Shown here: positions 23,531 to 35,970 of the stretch, piece after piece
Layout: each line of letters starts with the position of its first letter
Position numbering within the stretch: position 1 is the stretch's first letter
Source: Mesostigma viride
Lineage: Eukaryota > Streptophyta > Mesostigmatophyceae > Mesostigmatales > Mesostigmataceae
Length of the DNA stretch: 64,000 nt
NCBI GenBank assembly: GCA_009746045.1
Contig: RPFO01001162.1
Span: 1,127,478 to 1,191,477 of the forward strand
Reading direction: 5' to 3'
Notes under the pieces: model-generated
Databases searched by the model: none
What the model was told of the DNA's origin: nothing
What the model saw: the letters and a program-made list of their open reading frames with translations, nothing else
Translations under genes and position numbers: made by a program

Positions 23531-24910
23531 TTATATCTATGATGCTTGCGACCCTAGGGGTCTTGGCTGGCATGCCTACCTCGTTTGCAAACACGCTCCT
23601 TCCCCACCGCAGGGGGGTTGTTGGCCTCTATGACCTGGGCCCACTAATTGGCCTTATCCATCATCTTTTTCCAAATCGCGGAGACGCCTAGGCCCCCCAT
23701 GTCCTCTACTAGCTGTTCTTTGAAGGATGGATTAATTAATTGTAAATTTGATTAAATTTACATGTAACTGCGTCACGTGAGCATAAGACCTCAGGGAAAT
23801 GAATATGGGATGGGGTGGCCGGATTGATGTAGCTAGCTAGTTCAGGCCTAGTTACAGGGTTGCGGGCACCACGGCCCGAATGGCTGTGCACCTGATCTGT
23901 GCGGGCCATGTGCATTCCGCCAATTATTACCCTCTCGTATAATTAGTAGCTGATCATGTGCATGCATGGTATAAAGTTTGCTTTCGCGCTCTGGCGCGGC
24001 GTGCAAGCCGATTTCAGATAATTCAGCCTTCTCAAGTTCCCTTTCCAGGCACCGACACGTTCGAAAGAAACTTCAGTGTTATTCCTCCTGACTGTTCTGA
24101 ACTTCGGTTGCAAAGAAAGGCCTGGTTTACCGGTACCCGCTCCAATTGCCAGAAGGGCCACGCTTAGAATCGCTAAGCGCGCTTTATCACATGAGCGGGG
24201 CATTAGTAAAAAAGCCCAGTATTGTATATACAGCCATGTATAGCTATTTATTAGGTTGTGAATGTCGGCACGTACATGCGCAGTATCGCTACGCTTCACT
24301 GTCAGCCCTAGCCTCCCAAGCCGTATATTCGGGTTTCGAATTCAATATCTCGATATTACGCGAAATCCTACGGTACTCCGGTACTGATGTTCCGGCATTC
24401 GATCCCTCATAAAAAATGATGACAACGGACGCAATGATAGCCTACCATATCATCGCGTCCGCCATCTGGACAGCGCCTCCATGAGTTCAGTTACTCCATT
24501 ATCAGTCAGTTCACTCTTATGCCGGCTTTAGTCCATGAAACCTATGCAACTTCTATTAGATATGTACTTAATGGGGGTGGTAATAGGAAAACCACCCCTG
24601 TACGGCTGTACGAGGTAGAACACTCATGCACCCTTGTATTTATTAGGACAGTACACTGCTGGCTGCACTGCAATTAATACCTGTCACTGAGACAACCAGC
24701 GCAGGCCCAAAGTCCGGATCGGAATCCGGACGTATACAGCATTATTATTATTCGGCTGTAGCTCGACCCATCTGCTACCTTAGATATCCGCGTGCGTCGA
24801 GTCGTTCAGGATGATGGAAATGAATGGAGCTGGAGGTGGAAACGTGTAGCCTTGTAATGATTATGTTCAGCTCAGTTCGGCCGGTTTGTTCCAACGCCGT
24901 TCTTGACAGC
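23531..24910. other. No gene recognised
   Basis: The sequence at 23860-23905 (ACAGGGTTGCGGGCACCACGG onward) resembles 50215-50240 and 52365-52395, the flanks of the RTE-like LINE. The rest is unassigned. Confidence 0.4.
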
Positions 24911-24920
24911 ATATGTATAT

Positions 24921-25052
24921 TAAAAATATAATTACTTACAGCAGAGTGAAATCACTCAAACCAAAGCAAACGCCCAGCTATAAACCTATATACAGAGCCA
25001 TGTCAAAGCTCTATACTACGAGAAGACCAATGGAAACGCCTAACGGGAGGGA
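24921..25052 (-). mobile_element. Solo 3' tail of LINE family T
   Basis: A 132-bp copy of the unit at 4326-4462 with only a few differences, flanked by a perfect 10-bp TSD CATATGTATA (24911-24920, 25053-25062). Confidence 0.82.
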
Positions 25053-25392
25053 CATATGTATAACTATATAATAACAGTGCTCAGCTAGTACAGCGTGCTG
25101 TAATCCTCAGCTTCATGTGAGCCGAGAATTATTTTTCAATGAAACACAACCAGGCACGTACTCCTATCGCTGGGTTGAGAGTACCTTTATTTTTTCTGTC
25201 GATTGTGTTCTGAATAGGTCTAGTAACTATGATCTAATGAGTAATTAAGGATAATCCTATCGAGTCAGACAACAGTTCATTTCGAAGTTCATGCTGGTGA
25301 ATAAACGATCATTGACGTAGTTAGATAGCGGGGCACTCATAGGTCGAACAGGGATAATATGGGACTGCCGGGGATTATATCGTTGTCCAGCA

Positions 25393-25816
25393 TTAGTGTG
25401 AAGACCCTACTACTACATTAGTCATCCCCATAAGTGCATGAAAGATTTCCAAAGGGCTTGGGATACCGTTGTTAGGCCCTGGGTCCCATATACTTTGTGT
25501 TGTTCCGTCGCTAGAAGCCAGTACCGACGCATGGCTGCAGGAGGAGATAAACTGGCGGACCACGCGCCACCTTGAGTATCCTTTGAAGACGGTCTCGTTG
25601 CGCACGTCTTGCCAAATGACGGGAGTGGAGCAACGCCGTACGAAGCCATACCCATCTGGTTGCGGTGAGGCTCTCTTCCCGTGTCCCAGTGCCATGTAAT
25701 AAGAGCCGAGGCACGGAATAGGTATGCAGCTTCGTGAACCTCAAGTTCCAGTTTTGGGGAACCCGCCTGGGAATAAACTGACTACCTCGGCCCGTTGACG
25801 AAGGACGTGACGACAT
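25393..25816 (-). mobile_element. LINE family Z fragment
   Basis: Three overlapping broken minus-strand frames match the C-terminal end of the LINE at 6701-8504 (WQDVRNETVFKG, then SIWDPGPNNGIPSPLEIFHA against VWDPGPNNDRPSPLELFHA). Heavily decayed, with several frameshifts. Confidence 0.8.
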
Positions 25817-26094
25817 GCATGCATGCCTATAGAGCCGGATAGAGAGACGGGTCGCCCCCTGATGTCACATATTTGGTATAGGTGTAACAATGCTATTACT
25901 GACGTGCCCGTTGTCACCTAATGGGCTTTGTAGGCTGGTTTTGGTCGCACGTGACCGGTGTTGGAACGACGTGGGGTGACAGAGGGCTTTCTCAACCTAA
26001 GTTTCGACTTTTTAATAGGAGGAATAATAACAGAGTTCCTAACTCTTTCCAGCTGCTGGTGGTTGGAAGCCTCAAAGCCAATCATCGCCTCCGC

Positions 26095-27370
26095 AATATA
26101 TGGAGTTGACGGCCGGTTTTCCCACCGCGGACCTACATGACCACCTGCCTGGCTGGTCCCGCCCATGCCTTCAGCTCGCCGCTCTCTTTTCCATCCTTAA
26201 GCGCTCTGCCGATGACCTCCGGGACCCCTCCCCCTTGACCGAATCCACCTTCCTCCTCCACCTCCAAGAAGCCATCTCAGCGGTCACAGCATGTGACTCC
26301 CCTCGCTGCAGATGTGGCAGCAGCCTGTGGGCCGCACACTGGTTGCTGAGCTCCCCGCCAATGATCTCCACCGCCACCTAGCCACCCTCCTCGCCTCCCC
26401 CCCCCCCCCCACCGCCTAGCTCCACGGACTCCATCACCGCCCAGCTCCGAGACGTCGACAATGCCTCCAGGACAACGCCATCGCCATTGAGTGCCTGCAA
26501 AACACCGCAGGCCTCGCCGCCCAGGCGGAGAAGGACATTGCCACCAAGCCAGCCCGGCCCCGATGGCCTCATGGCTGGCGATGAGCTCCTCCCACCCAGA
26601 CCTGGGCGGACATGCACCTCCACCACCTCCGCTGTCGCAGCACTAGCTCCAGCAGCAGACGCTCGACCTCCGGCCGCGAGGAGGCCGAGCTCGCCAACTG
26701 CAGCCTCAGTTAACGTCATCGTCAAGAACTTCGACCTGCATGGTGGAAGGTGAGAATTCCGAGAAGCTTGCACAGGCGTTTGAGAGAGAAATCCTTGGTC
26801 GCATGGGCCTCCTTGGTGAGATCAAGCTGGTCGCCCACCGTCTTCCCCTCTCGCGGGCTAAGGCAGGGGCGCCTCCGCGCGCTTCTTCTCATCTTTGAGT
26901 ACTTACTACTCGGCGGACAAGATTTCGTTTCTCAGACGCCGCTTGAGCGGCTCGAGAAGACTCACTGCACCCTGGACGAGGACTTGACCCCGGCTGGCGC
27001 AGCAACAAAGGCGACGGCAGCTATGGCCGACCTACCTCCGGCCGGCTCCGGCATGCAGTCTGACCGCGGCGGGGAAGCCGGTGTACTGGAAGGGGGCGGT
27101 CATCTACGTCGGCCACAAGCCGGCCTGGCAAGCGACCCCCGGTCCCCCGCGGCCCCAGCACCTCCAGACACCCCAGCTCAGGGGAATGCGCTGGTTGTCT
27201 CCTTGATACGGCAGTAGTAGTGTAGAATAGTAAGGCCTCTAGAGCCACCGTGGCCTTGCACATGTACGCCTATCATGGGCCCCCGGCCTAATAGCTGATG
27301 AGCATTATTTAGCCATGTACATGTGTGGCTACATGATGTGCCACACACCAGATGATGAATTAATACATTA
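26095..27370 (+). mobile_element. Half-LINE copy D, old
   Basis: Plus-strand remnants of the half-LINE ORF1 occur in many frames: coiled-coil region ~26390-26740, RNA-binding block ~26800-27110 ending in VYWKGAVIYVGHK-like sequence. The beginning of the 3' UTR follows (27180-27370) and is cut off by the insertion of copy E. This is the most diverged copy in the window. A ~20-bp piece of the short dispersed motif (GCGCTGGTTGTCTCCTTGA) lies within it at 27189-27210. Confidence 0.75.
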
Positions 27371-27626
27371 AACGGAAACATTTATACTCCGTTGGGAGTA
27401 AATGTAGCACATATCCCAGAGAAGGGGCATATGGCTACATTCTAAGCTACTTCCTGCAAGGGTGGGAATGTGACGCTTGCTCGAGGTGCACCAGGGCACC
27501 TGCACCCCCACGATCTATCAATTAAGCTCAACCCAGCCAAGGATGGCTTGTCATGCATGGGGGGGAAGATCACCATGATGGCTATACAAAAGCTAAGGCA
27601 TGGCTTCTCAGCAGCACTATACTATA

Positions 27627-27975
27627 AATTTACGGCCCGTACACGTATACGGAAATTTTTACGGGCCGTAAGTTTTCATTCGTACGCATATACTTACCAC
27701 TCGTATACTGGCCGTAAAATTTACTACCGTAAATTTTTTCTCGTGTACTGGCCGTAAAATTTACTACCGTAAACTTTACTGCCGTATACGAGAAAAAGTA
27801 TACGGTAGTAAATTTTACGGCCAGTATACGAGAAACAATTTACGGTAGTAAATTTTACGGCCAGTATACTAGAAAAAGTATACGGAAGTAAAATTTACGG
27901 CCAGTATACTAGAAAAAGTATACGGTAGTAAAAGTTTACGGCCAGTATACTGGACAAGTATACGGGCCGTAACCT
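27627..27975. repeat. CACTA-like left subterminal palindromic repeats
   Basis: Repeated modules of GTATACGG...TAGTAAATTTTACGGCCAG occur in both orientations, seven or more times, able to fold into long hairpins. Confidence 0.9.
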
Positions 27976-28306
27976 TGTGATTTGTCCAACCTAGTGTATT
28001 GTGATTTGCGTTGTCATTTGACTTCATGGAAACATCATGTGGCAATAATTCAAATTAATTAATCAATTATCAATTATTCAAATTAATGAAGAAACACATT
28101 ATACTACTAAGAAACACACTAGTTGAATTAACCCTTATCAATCATTCACATTTCCCAGAGCATCAGCTCAACGACTTACGCGAAAATATGCCGAGCTATG
28201 GCTGCCGAGAATGCTCATAACTTTCGACTCAGGCCATGAAATTTAGTCGGGTTTGTTGCATTCGACTCGTCTTCTGATGACAAACACGCTGGTATAATTT
28301 CCGGCA

Positions 28307-28552
28307 GCTATCGTCCCCGATTTCGTACGTTCTCGACCTCGGCCTGCCCAGCAGATATCGCTATTTTCGACTCGATATGGCGGCATTCCCTTCGTGAATA
28401 GCACGCCTGCGCCCCCCGCCCCAGCATTCGACATCTTTCCCGTAGCTATGGAGGGCCCAACAACACCTGCCGCCCCAGAAACCCGGTCGCTGGACGACGT
28501 TCTTGCCGCAGCCAGCCCTTTCGTCGGCATCGCTCCCGCCGCTCCCAAGTAG
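28307..28552 (+). CDS. Possible terminal exon, unidentified
   Basis: After an acceptor-like TTTCCGGCAG (ending near 28307) a frame stays open to TAG at 28550. It is GC-rich within an AT-rich surround and Pro/Ala-rich (STPAPPAPAFDIFPVAMEGP, then RSLDDVLAAASPFVG). The stop lies directly against the purine-rich satellite. It may be the last exon of a transposon gene or of a captured host gene. No family recognised and no upstream exon found. Confidence 0.3.
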   Translation, partial: AIVPDFVRSRPRPAQQISLFSTRYGGIPFVNSTPAPPAPAFDIFPVAMEGPTTPAAPETRSLDDVLAAASPFVGIAPAAPK

Positions 28553-28647
28553 CTAAAGGAACTTAGGTAATGCAACGAGGGAGGGAAGCTAAGCAAGGGA
28601 GGGGAGGAAAGCTACTAAGGGAGAGGGAGGAAAGGGAAGGGCATTAA

Positions 28648-30365
28648 CTCGTCGTCTGTCCCAACTCAGTCCTCACAGGAGGACTGAGTTGACAATTTTC
28701 AACCGCGTGTAGCGACTAGGTGGGGGGTCCATCCCAAATGTTTTGATGTGGATCTGGGGTGTACTAGATATCATTTTGTTGGCAAAAATACTGCATATGT
28801 GAAAACTTGACCCGAACACCTGAAAATTACACGGACGTTGGGCGCCCCTCGCGAATTTGCATTTTTCGGGATAAGAACGAGTGGGAAAAATTCAATCAAA
28901 TCCTGGTGCATGAAGAAAAAATATAGGCATGTAAACAACATAGTTCTTGAAGCGTGGCAAAAAACTGGGCTCCATTTGGCCAGTGCAACTGCCTGAAACA
29001 ATTAAAAAACTCTCAGTCCTCAGGAGAGGAATGGGGCTTTTGCTAACTTTGCTAGCATGTAAGTGCGGTCATACTACATCACCGTGGCCACCAACCATCC
29101 CAATCAACTCATTTCCCTTCAAGCATTACAGGACAACACACTTGCATCATCATACTTCAGGTATATCATACCTTATCATGTAGTGAGAGCCTATGCATGC
29201 ATGTAGGGAATGGGCTTGGATACCTACCAACAAAGGGTTATGTTATAAGTGTCAACCACCAATATAATGGGTAGGTTAAGCATATTTCCATTGTTTCAAA
29301 CAACAATAGATATGGCTATAACTGTTTTGCCTTGCCATGATGTGGCCAACATAGTTGCTGGCACATGATGGCAGTGGTTTGTCACCAAGACTTTTCACTC
29401 ACCCGTAAAAGCTTGAATGCACCCTTGACGCAGCCCGTGGCCACACAATCATGCAGTATGAACGTAGCAAAAGAATAACTAACATCTATGAAGGTGTTTA
29501 AACCTGCACAGCTCCTAAAACCCTGCACAACTACACTGGGTTAAGGCAAATGCCTGCTAACATCATCTGAAAAGGGGGTTTTAGAGAGGGGCAGGCAACG
29601 GTCAAGAAAGAGCATCAAGACTTGAACCTGACAACGCCTCGCAAGCTTAAACTCATGTACGAACATCAAGGAACGAAGAGGCAACGATTATCCGGCTTTA
29701 CCTGGCACGGCTGGCGTTACCTTGGCCCAGGCGGTGCCCGCAAAAGTGGCACTTTGCGGCACATAGACCATGACGTGACAGAATGGTCGAGATCATCAAA
29801 TCTATACTGTCACTCAATATATTCTAATACAAATCATGTTAACATGTAGAAAGAAACCTATCAGCCATTGAAATTGCGCCGGAAAGCAAGCGCAGTAATC
29901 AATTCCGTCGACCTGCCTTATCGCAGTTTTTTCCAGCAAGAACAGTGCCGACACCGGGTAAATCGCATCCCCGCGAGCTAAAAATTGATTTATATCATCT
30001 TTAGGGCATGTTAAATCTATTTACTGAGTTTGGACGGCTAACTCGTCCGCAAACGTAAACTGCATGCATGGGCGCGAGCCGCCATGGCTAGGTCGTGCAT
30101 TTCCGGAACTCGCGTTTCACGTGGAAAAGTACCCTTACCACCTGTACTTTGACCGTACAGTTAGCCGCGCATACCAAATCCAAAAAAATCCCAAAAATAT
30201 GTCCAAGAAAGATCTTTTCACGTAGTATTTGAATAAATTTTGAGAGAATTTTTTTGTCAAACATTCTGACCGGGGCGAATTTTCTACGAAACCCAAAAAC
30301 TCGGTCCTCTAGAGAGGACTGAGTTCAACTCAGTCCTCCGTAGAGGACCAGGGACAGACGACGAG
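28648..30365. mobile_element. TTAA-flanked piggyBac-like element, copy 1
   Basis: Termini CTCGTCGTCTGTCCC are inverted and flanked by TTAA (28644-28647, 30366-30369). Subterminal palindromes AACTCAGTCCT...AGGACTGAGTT lie inside both ends. The body is collinear with 40401-42120. No intact transposase frame. Confidence 0.85.
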
Positions 30366-31245
30366 TTAAGCTATGGGATATGGGAGGGGAGGGGAAGGAA
30401 GCTAAAGGAACTTAGGTAATGCAAGGAAGGAGGGAAGCTAAGAAAGGGAGGGGAGGAAAGCTACTAAGGGAGAGGGAGGAAAGGGAAGGGCATTAAGCTA
30501 TGGGATATGGGAGGGGAGGGGAAGGAAGCTAAAGGAACTTAGGTAATGCAAGGAAGGAGGGAAGCTAAGAAAGGGAAGGGGAGGAAAGTTACTAAGGGAG
30601 AGGGAGGAAAGGGGAGGGAAGCTATAAGATGGGAGGGGAGGGGAAGGAAGCTAAAGGAACTTCGGTAATGCAAGGAAGGAGGTAAGCTAACAAAGGGAAG
30701 GGGAGGAAAGCTACTTAGAAGGGAGAGGGAGGAAAGGGGAGGGAAGCTAAGGGATGGGAGGGGAGAGGAAGGAAGCTAAAGGAACTTAGGTAATGCAACG
30801 AGGGAGGGAAACTAAGAAAGGGAAGGGGAGGAAAGCTACTAAGGGAGAGGGACGAAAGGGGAGGGAAGCTCAGGGATGGGAGGGGAGGGGAAGGAAGCTA
30901 AAGGATCTTAGGTGCTGCAAGGAAGGAGGGAAGCTAAGAAAGGGAAGGGGAGGAAAGCTACTAAGGGAGAGGGACGAAAGGGGAGGGCATTAAGCTATGG
31001 GACATGGGAGGGGAGGGGAAGGAAGCTAAAGGAACTTAGGTAATGCAAGGAAGGAGGTAAGCTAACAAAGGGAAGGGGAGGAAAGCTACTTAGAAGGGAG
31101 AGGGACGAAAGGGGAGGGAAGCTCAGGGATGGGAGGGGAGAGGAAGGAAGCTAAAGGAACTTAGGTAATGCAACGAGGGAGGGAAGCTAAGCAAGGGAGG
31201 GGAGGAAAGCTACTAAGGGAGAGGGAGGAAAGGGAAGGGCATTAA

Positions 31246-32588
31246 CCCTTAGTCCGCTGACCCATTTTTGGCACTTTCATACCCCTGAAAATGAAAAAAA
31301 TCATAACTCACAGGCCACAACTCCAAATACCCCCAACCAAGATGCTAGGAGTATCTACACTTCAAGGGCTTTCAGAATATGCAATCATACCACGGGTTTA
31401 TCAAAGCATTTGGATGATAGCTCTACTCAAAGTTGGCCAAAAGACGATCTTTTTTTCCCAAGGAAAAGTCTACCCCCCCCTAACTTCCCAGGAAGGGTAG
31501 GGAATCTCAATACCAACATTGGACAACTTAGTTGGATAGTCCAATGGTGGTTTCCTTGGGTCAGACCACCCGGATAACCCAATACCCCTATATAACGTGC
31601 TCATACATGTGTGTGGATTACGCGCGTGTAAACAGCTATCTATGACATGCAACACAGTAATGCATTATAACAAGCCATCAAAGGCTGCCAAAAGTGCTGG
31701 AATACAAACACGTTGCCTACCTGCACTGATGGAGTGATAAACTCCAAAGAAATGCCATAAACTGGGCACTTTCAGGGCTAATACCACTCTTTACAACAGG
31801 CATGGAAGCTTGCTGAAATATGCATGCATAAAATCGTCATTTACAATGCATGGGATACGCATTCCGCTGCAAACAACACGCAAATACGCTGTCGTACCTG
31901 GCTCGTTCATGCCCTACCCGGACTCCGCTGGCCGGGACCCTCATATCTCACACATACTGATGCTCTACAGGCAAAGGCCGCCATAGCCGCGTACTGCATG
32001 ATCCGCCATGACTACCAGGTTGATGTTCCGTGCAAAGATGGCCACTAAACTAGTCCGCATTCTCGGCAATCGCTGCAGCTGACGTCCCTTACCCAAACTG
32101 GATGCCCGGGCTGGCGCAGATTGCCCGGCCATAGGGAGAAAATCGACCTTTGGTAAGCTATGAATCGTCTGGAACTGACGACCAGGATAGTTCTATTTTC
32201 CTACCTGTATTTTCCCAACCCTATAAATCTGGCCGTGCCTGACCTACGAAAATCATGCATCGTCATTCTGAGCAACATTCTGAACCGTTTCAAGCCGCGA
32301 GACGCAAAAATTTCGTGACAGCGGCACGTTGGTAGCCATATCTCATTACGCGCGCGCGCGAGCGAAAATTTCCCGCCAAAGTCACGTGATACATTCTCAA
32401 TGCACGTTGTAATTACCAGGCTATGGCGAATATTACCCCCAAACCTATGCATCACCTTCGTCCCTAAGTGTTCCCGGACCCACCGGACAACTGTCCTCCG
32501 TCACAAGTGGCGCGGCGCTTGCGGCGCGGCGCGAAATTCGACCGTTAGTCAAACCCCCCGACAGGTCGGGGGGTTAGCGGACTAAGGG
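31246..32588. mobile_element. TTAA-flanked element, different termini
   Basis: Inverted termini CCCTTAGTCCGCT(G/A)ACCC are flanked by TTAA (31242-31245, 32589-32592). A subterminal hairpin AACCCCCCGACCTGTCGGGG lies at the right end. No transposase recognised; the longest plus frame is 74 codons (31824-32048). Confidence 0.82.
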
Positions 32589-32819
32589 TTAAGCTATGGG
32601 ACATGGGAAGGGAGGGGAAGGAAGCTAAAGGAACTTAGGTAATGCAAGGAAGGAGGGAAGATAAGAAAGGGAGGGGAGGAAAGCTACTAAGGGAGAGGGA
32701 GGAAAGGGAAGGGCATTAAGCTATGGGACATGGGAAGGGAGGGGAAGGAAGCTATAGGAACTTAAGTAATGCAAGGAAGGAGGGAAGCTAAGAAGGGAGG
32801 GGAGGGGAGGGAAGCTAGC

Positions 32820-34170
32820 GGCCCACATGCATCTCTCCCTCGACAAGGAACAAGCGCATGCACCCACCCACCCCACATGCACCCCTCCCTTTACAAGAAA
32901 CAAGCATGTGGGCCCACCTACTGCAATGCATCCCTCCCTTGATAAAGAACACACACATGCACCCACCCACCGCGCATGCATCCCTCCCTTGACAAGGAAG
33001 AAGCATGTGCACCCACCCACCCCACCTGCGTCCCTCCCTTGACAAGGAACAATTTCATGCACCCACCCACCCACATGCATCTCTACCTTGACAAGGAACA
33101 AGAGCATGCACCTACCCACCGCGCATGCATCCCTCCCTTGACAAGGAACAAGCATGTGTACCCACCCACCCCACATGCATCCCTCCCTTTACAAGAAACA
33201 AGCACGTGAACCCACCTAATGCACAAGCATCCCTCCCTTGATAAGGAACAAGCACGTGCACCCACCCACCCCACATGCACCCCTCCCTTTACAAGAAACA
33301 AGCATGTGGGCCCACCTACTGCAATGCATCCCTCCCTTGATAAAGAACACACACATGCACCCACCCACCGCGCATGCATCCCTCCCTTGACAAGGAAGAA
33401 GCATGTGCACCCACCCACCCCACCTGCGTCCCTCCCTTGACAAGGAACAATTTCATGCACCCACCCACCCACATGCATCTCTACCTTGACAAGGAACAAG
33501 AGCATGCACCTACCCACCGCGCATGCATCCCTCCCTTGACAAGGAACAAGCATGTGTACCCACCCACCCCACATGCATCCATCCCTTTACAAGAAACAAG
33601 CACGTGAACCCACCTAATGCACAAGCATCCCTCCCTTGATAAGGAACAAGCACGTGCACCCACCCACCCCACATGCATCCCTCCCTACAAGAACAAGCGC
33701 ATGCACCCACCCACCCCACATGCATCCCTCCCTTGACAAGGAACAAGCGCATGCAGCCACCCACCCCACATGCAGTCCTCCCTTTACAAGAAACAAGCAC
33801 GTGCACCCACCTACTGCACATGCACCCCTCCCTTGACAAGGAACAAGCGCGTGCACCCACCCACCCCACATGCATCCCTCGACAAGGAACAAGCGCGTGC
33901 ACTCACCCACCCCACATGCATCCCTCCTTTGACAAGGAAAAAGCACGTGCAACCACCCACCCCACGTGCATCCCTCCCTTGACAAGGAACAAGCACGTGC
34001 ACTCACCCACCCCACATGCATCCCTCCTTTGACAGGAAAAAGCACTTGCACTCACCCACCCCACATGCATCCCTCCCTTGACAGGGAAAAAGTGCGTTCA
34101 CCCACCCACCCACACGCATTCCTCTCTTGACAACGAACAAGCACGTGAACCTACCTACCCACTAGCATGG
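32820..34170. repeat. ~50-bp minisatellite with 398-bp higher-order repeat
   Basis: Units contain CCCACCCACCCCACATGCAT, CCCTCCCTTGACAAGGAACAAG. A block of about eight units at 32840-33225 is repeated with a 398-bp offset (33238-33623) almost unchanged. Long frames on both strands are repeat artefacts. Confidence 0.95.
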
Positions 34171-35120
34171 CACGAAGGCATACCATACAATAGCATGGCG
34201 TTGCCAAAGCGAAAAAAGAGATCTCGGTGGGGAGAAATTGCCCAGCAAAACTGACAACCATGCAAGGCAAAAAACTTGAATAACTTACGGTGGACATCGG
34301 CACATAATGAGTAGCCCAGATGTGCCGGGTGTAGAGTAAACGAGGCCGAAAATGTCGCGTAACTCAAAGGCATCTTTAGTAGCCTGTCAAGCGACGGGAA
34401 CGAGTGGAAACCTGAAGAATGGCAAAAGACATTAAGTCGACTGCCATACATAAATGATAGAGAATCAGTAGTACACAGCTCCCCTCATGGAGCAGTAAGC
34501 AAATGAGCGATGATTAACAAAGTGTGAGATAGTCTATGCGACTCCTTGCGACTAAACGTGGCATGCATATGCGGGCGCTGATTAGGAACATTGGCTTACT
34601 TTGTTTAGCGTAATGCGATTGCAGTAGCTTCGTGAAATGCCGCATGCGCACGATGTCACGAAATTTAAATTTCCTTTAGGAACAAAGACGAACAAATTGA
34701 TGTAGCTGGCTAAGGACTACGCCATGGTAGGCTAGCTGTATCGGAGAGAGCGCTGTAGATGGCTGGAAAAATGATAACTCAATCATGCTAAACTGCGGCT
34801 CCAAAGGCTTGTTCTAGTGCGCCTTTGGCTTTCTTCTTCTTCAGGCGCAATAAGCCCGCGATTCTTTTTTAGTCCAAATATTCTTTCACCACTACTGACC
34901 GGCTGGCGACTGCAAATCGGCATGGCCGGCTAATTATGAGGCAAGCGTTGCAAGGGCAGACGCTTGTGATCGTTGATAAATTCGAAAAATCGTTCTCGCC
35001 CGGCGCGGCGGTTCACAACTCCCCACCTGCAAACTCGACTAGCACAGGTACGGGGGCGTTCCTGAAACCAGTCCCGTACACGCAACCGTTCTATCCGGCC
35101 CTCGGCAAATATAGAATCTC
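34171..35120. other. Unassigned interior of the CACTA-like element
   Basis: Open frames under 100 codons on both strands, none recognised. AT-rich at 34440-34700. Confidence 0.4.
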
Positions 35121-35128
35121 TGCTGCAC

Positions 35129-35352
35129 TTCCGCGGCGTGGGACACAACAACAACAACAACAACTTCCGCGGCGTGGGATTCAACTAACTAACTAACTAA
35201 CTCCCGCGGCGTGGGAACCAACAACAAGAACAAGAACAAGAACAAGAACAACACGCAACCGCTCTGTGCCGTACCTAGAACGGGACAAGTACAAGACCGT
35301 ATCGGCCAGTATAGATTCTCTGCTGCCCATGTGCGGCGTGGGACACAACAAC
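35129..35352 (+). repeat. Four copies of GCGGCGTGGGA, each followed by a different microsatellite
   Basis: GCGGCGTGGG(A) starts near 35132, 35170, 35205 and 35333. It is followed by (CAA)n, (CTAA)n, (AAGAAC)n and (CAA)n respectively. The preceding sequence (AGATTCTCTGCTGCCCATGT at the last copy) also occurs near 5850-5875 (inverted) and, in part, at 8580. Confidence 0.75.
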
Positions 35353-35489
35353 AACAAGACCGTAACCGGGGTCCGTTTCGGTTACGGCCCCGTACTAGGC
35401 TCGGTTCGGTGTACGCGGCGTGTACGTAGCGTGACATTAATTCTAGTGGACGCCAAGTGGACGTAAAAAATGGCCTGTAAGGCATACGA

Positions 35490-35970
35490 CACAAAGTATA
35501 CTTGCCGTAAATTTTACGGCCCGTGTACTTTGTGTCGTTTACGGTAGTAAATTTACTGCAGCATACGACACAAAGTATACGGGCCGTAAAGTTTACGGCC
35601 CGTATACTTTTTGTCGTATACTTTAGTAAATTTTTTGTCGTATACTTTAGTAAAATTTACTAAAGTATACGACAAAAAGTATACGGTAGTAATTTTTACG
35701 GCCCGTATACTTTTTTTCGTATACTAAAGTAAAATTTACTTAAGTATACGACACAAAGTATACGGGCCGTAAGTTTTACGGCCCGTATACTTTTTGTCGT
35801 ATACTTTAGTAAACTTTACTAAAGTATACGACACAAAGTATACGGGCCGTAAGTTTTACGGCCCGTATACTTTTTGTCGTATATTGAAGTAAAGTTTACG
35901 TACCGTATACGGAGCCCGTATACGTTTACGGGCCGTATACGGGGCCCGTATACGTGTACGGGCCGTAAGT
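35490..35970. repeat. CACTA-like right subterminal palindromic repeats
   Basis: Alternating GTATACTTTTTGTCGTATAC and TTTACGGCCCGTATAC modules in both orientations, counterpart of the left array but with a different linker sequence. Confidence 0.9.

Larger units (their letters stand above)
28556..32818 (+). repeat. Purine-rich satellite (~120-bp units), interrupted
   Basis: Units of the form AGCTAAAGGAACTTAGGTAATG, GGAGGGAAGCTAAG, AAAGCTACTAAGGGAGAGGG occur in three blocks (28556-28643, 30370-31241, 32593-32818). The blocks are separated by TTAA-flanked elements. Many units end GGGCATTAAGCTATGGG, which supplies a TTAA in each. Confidence 0.92.

Noticed and set aside
26095-26400. Independent host gene upstream of half-LINE D
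   Set aside because: The translated pieces match the half-LINE ORF1 N-terminal half in decayed form.
32721-34051. Long frames on both strands of the ~50-bp minisatellite
   Set aside because: Frame openness follows from the repeat; opposite strands are equally open.
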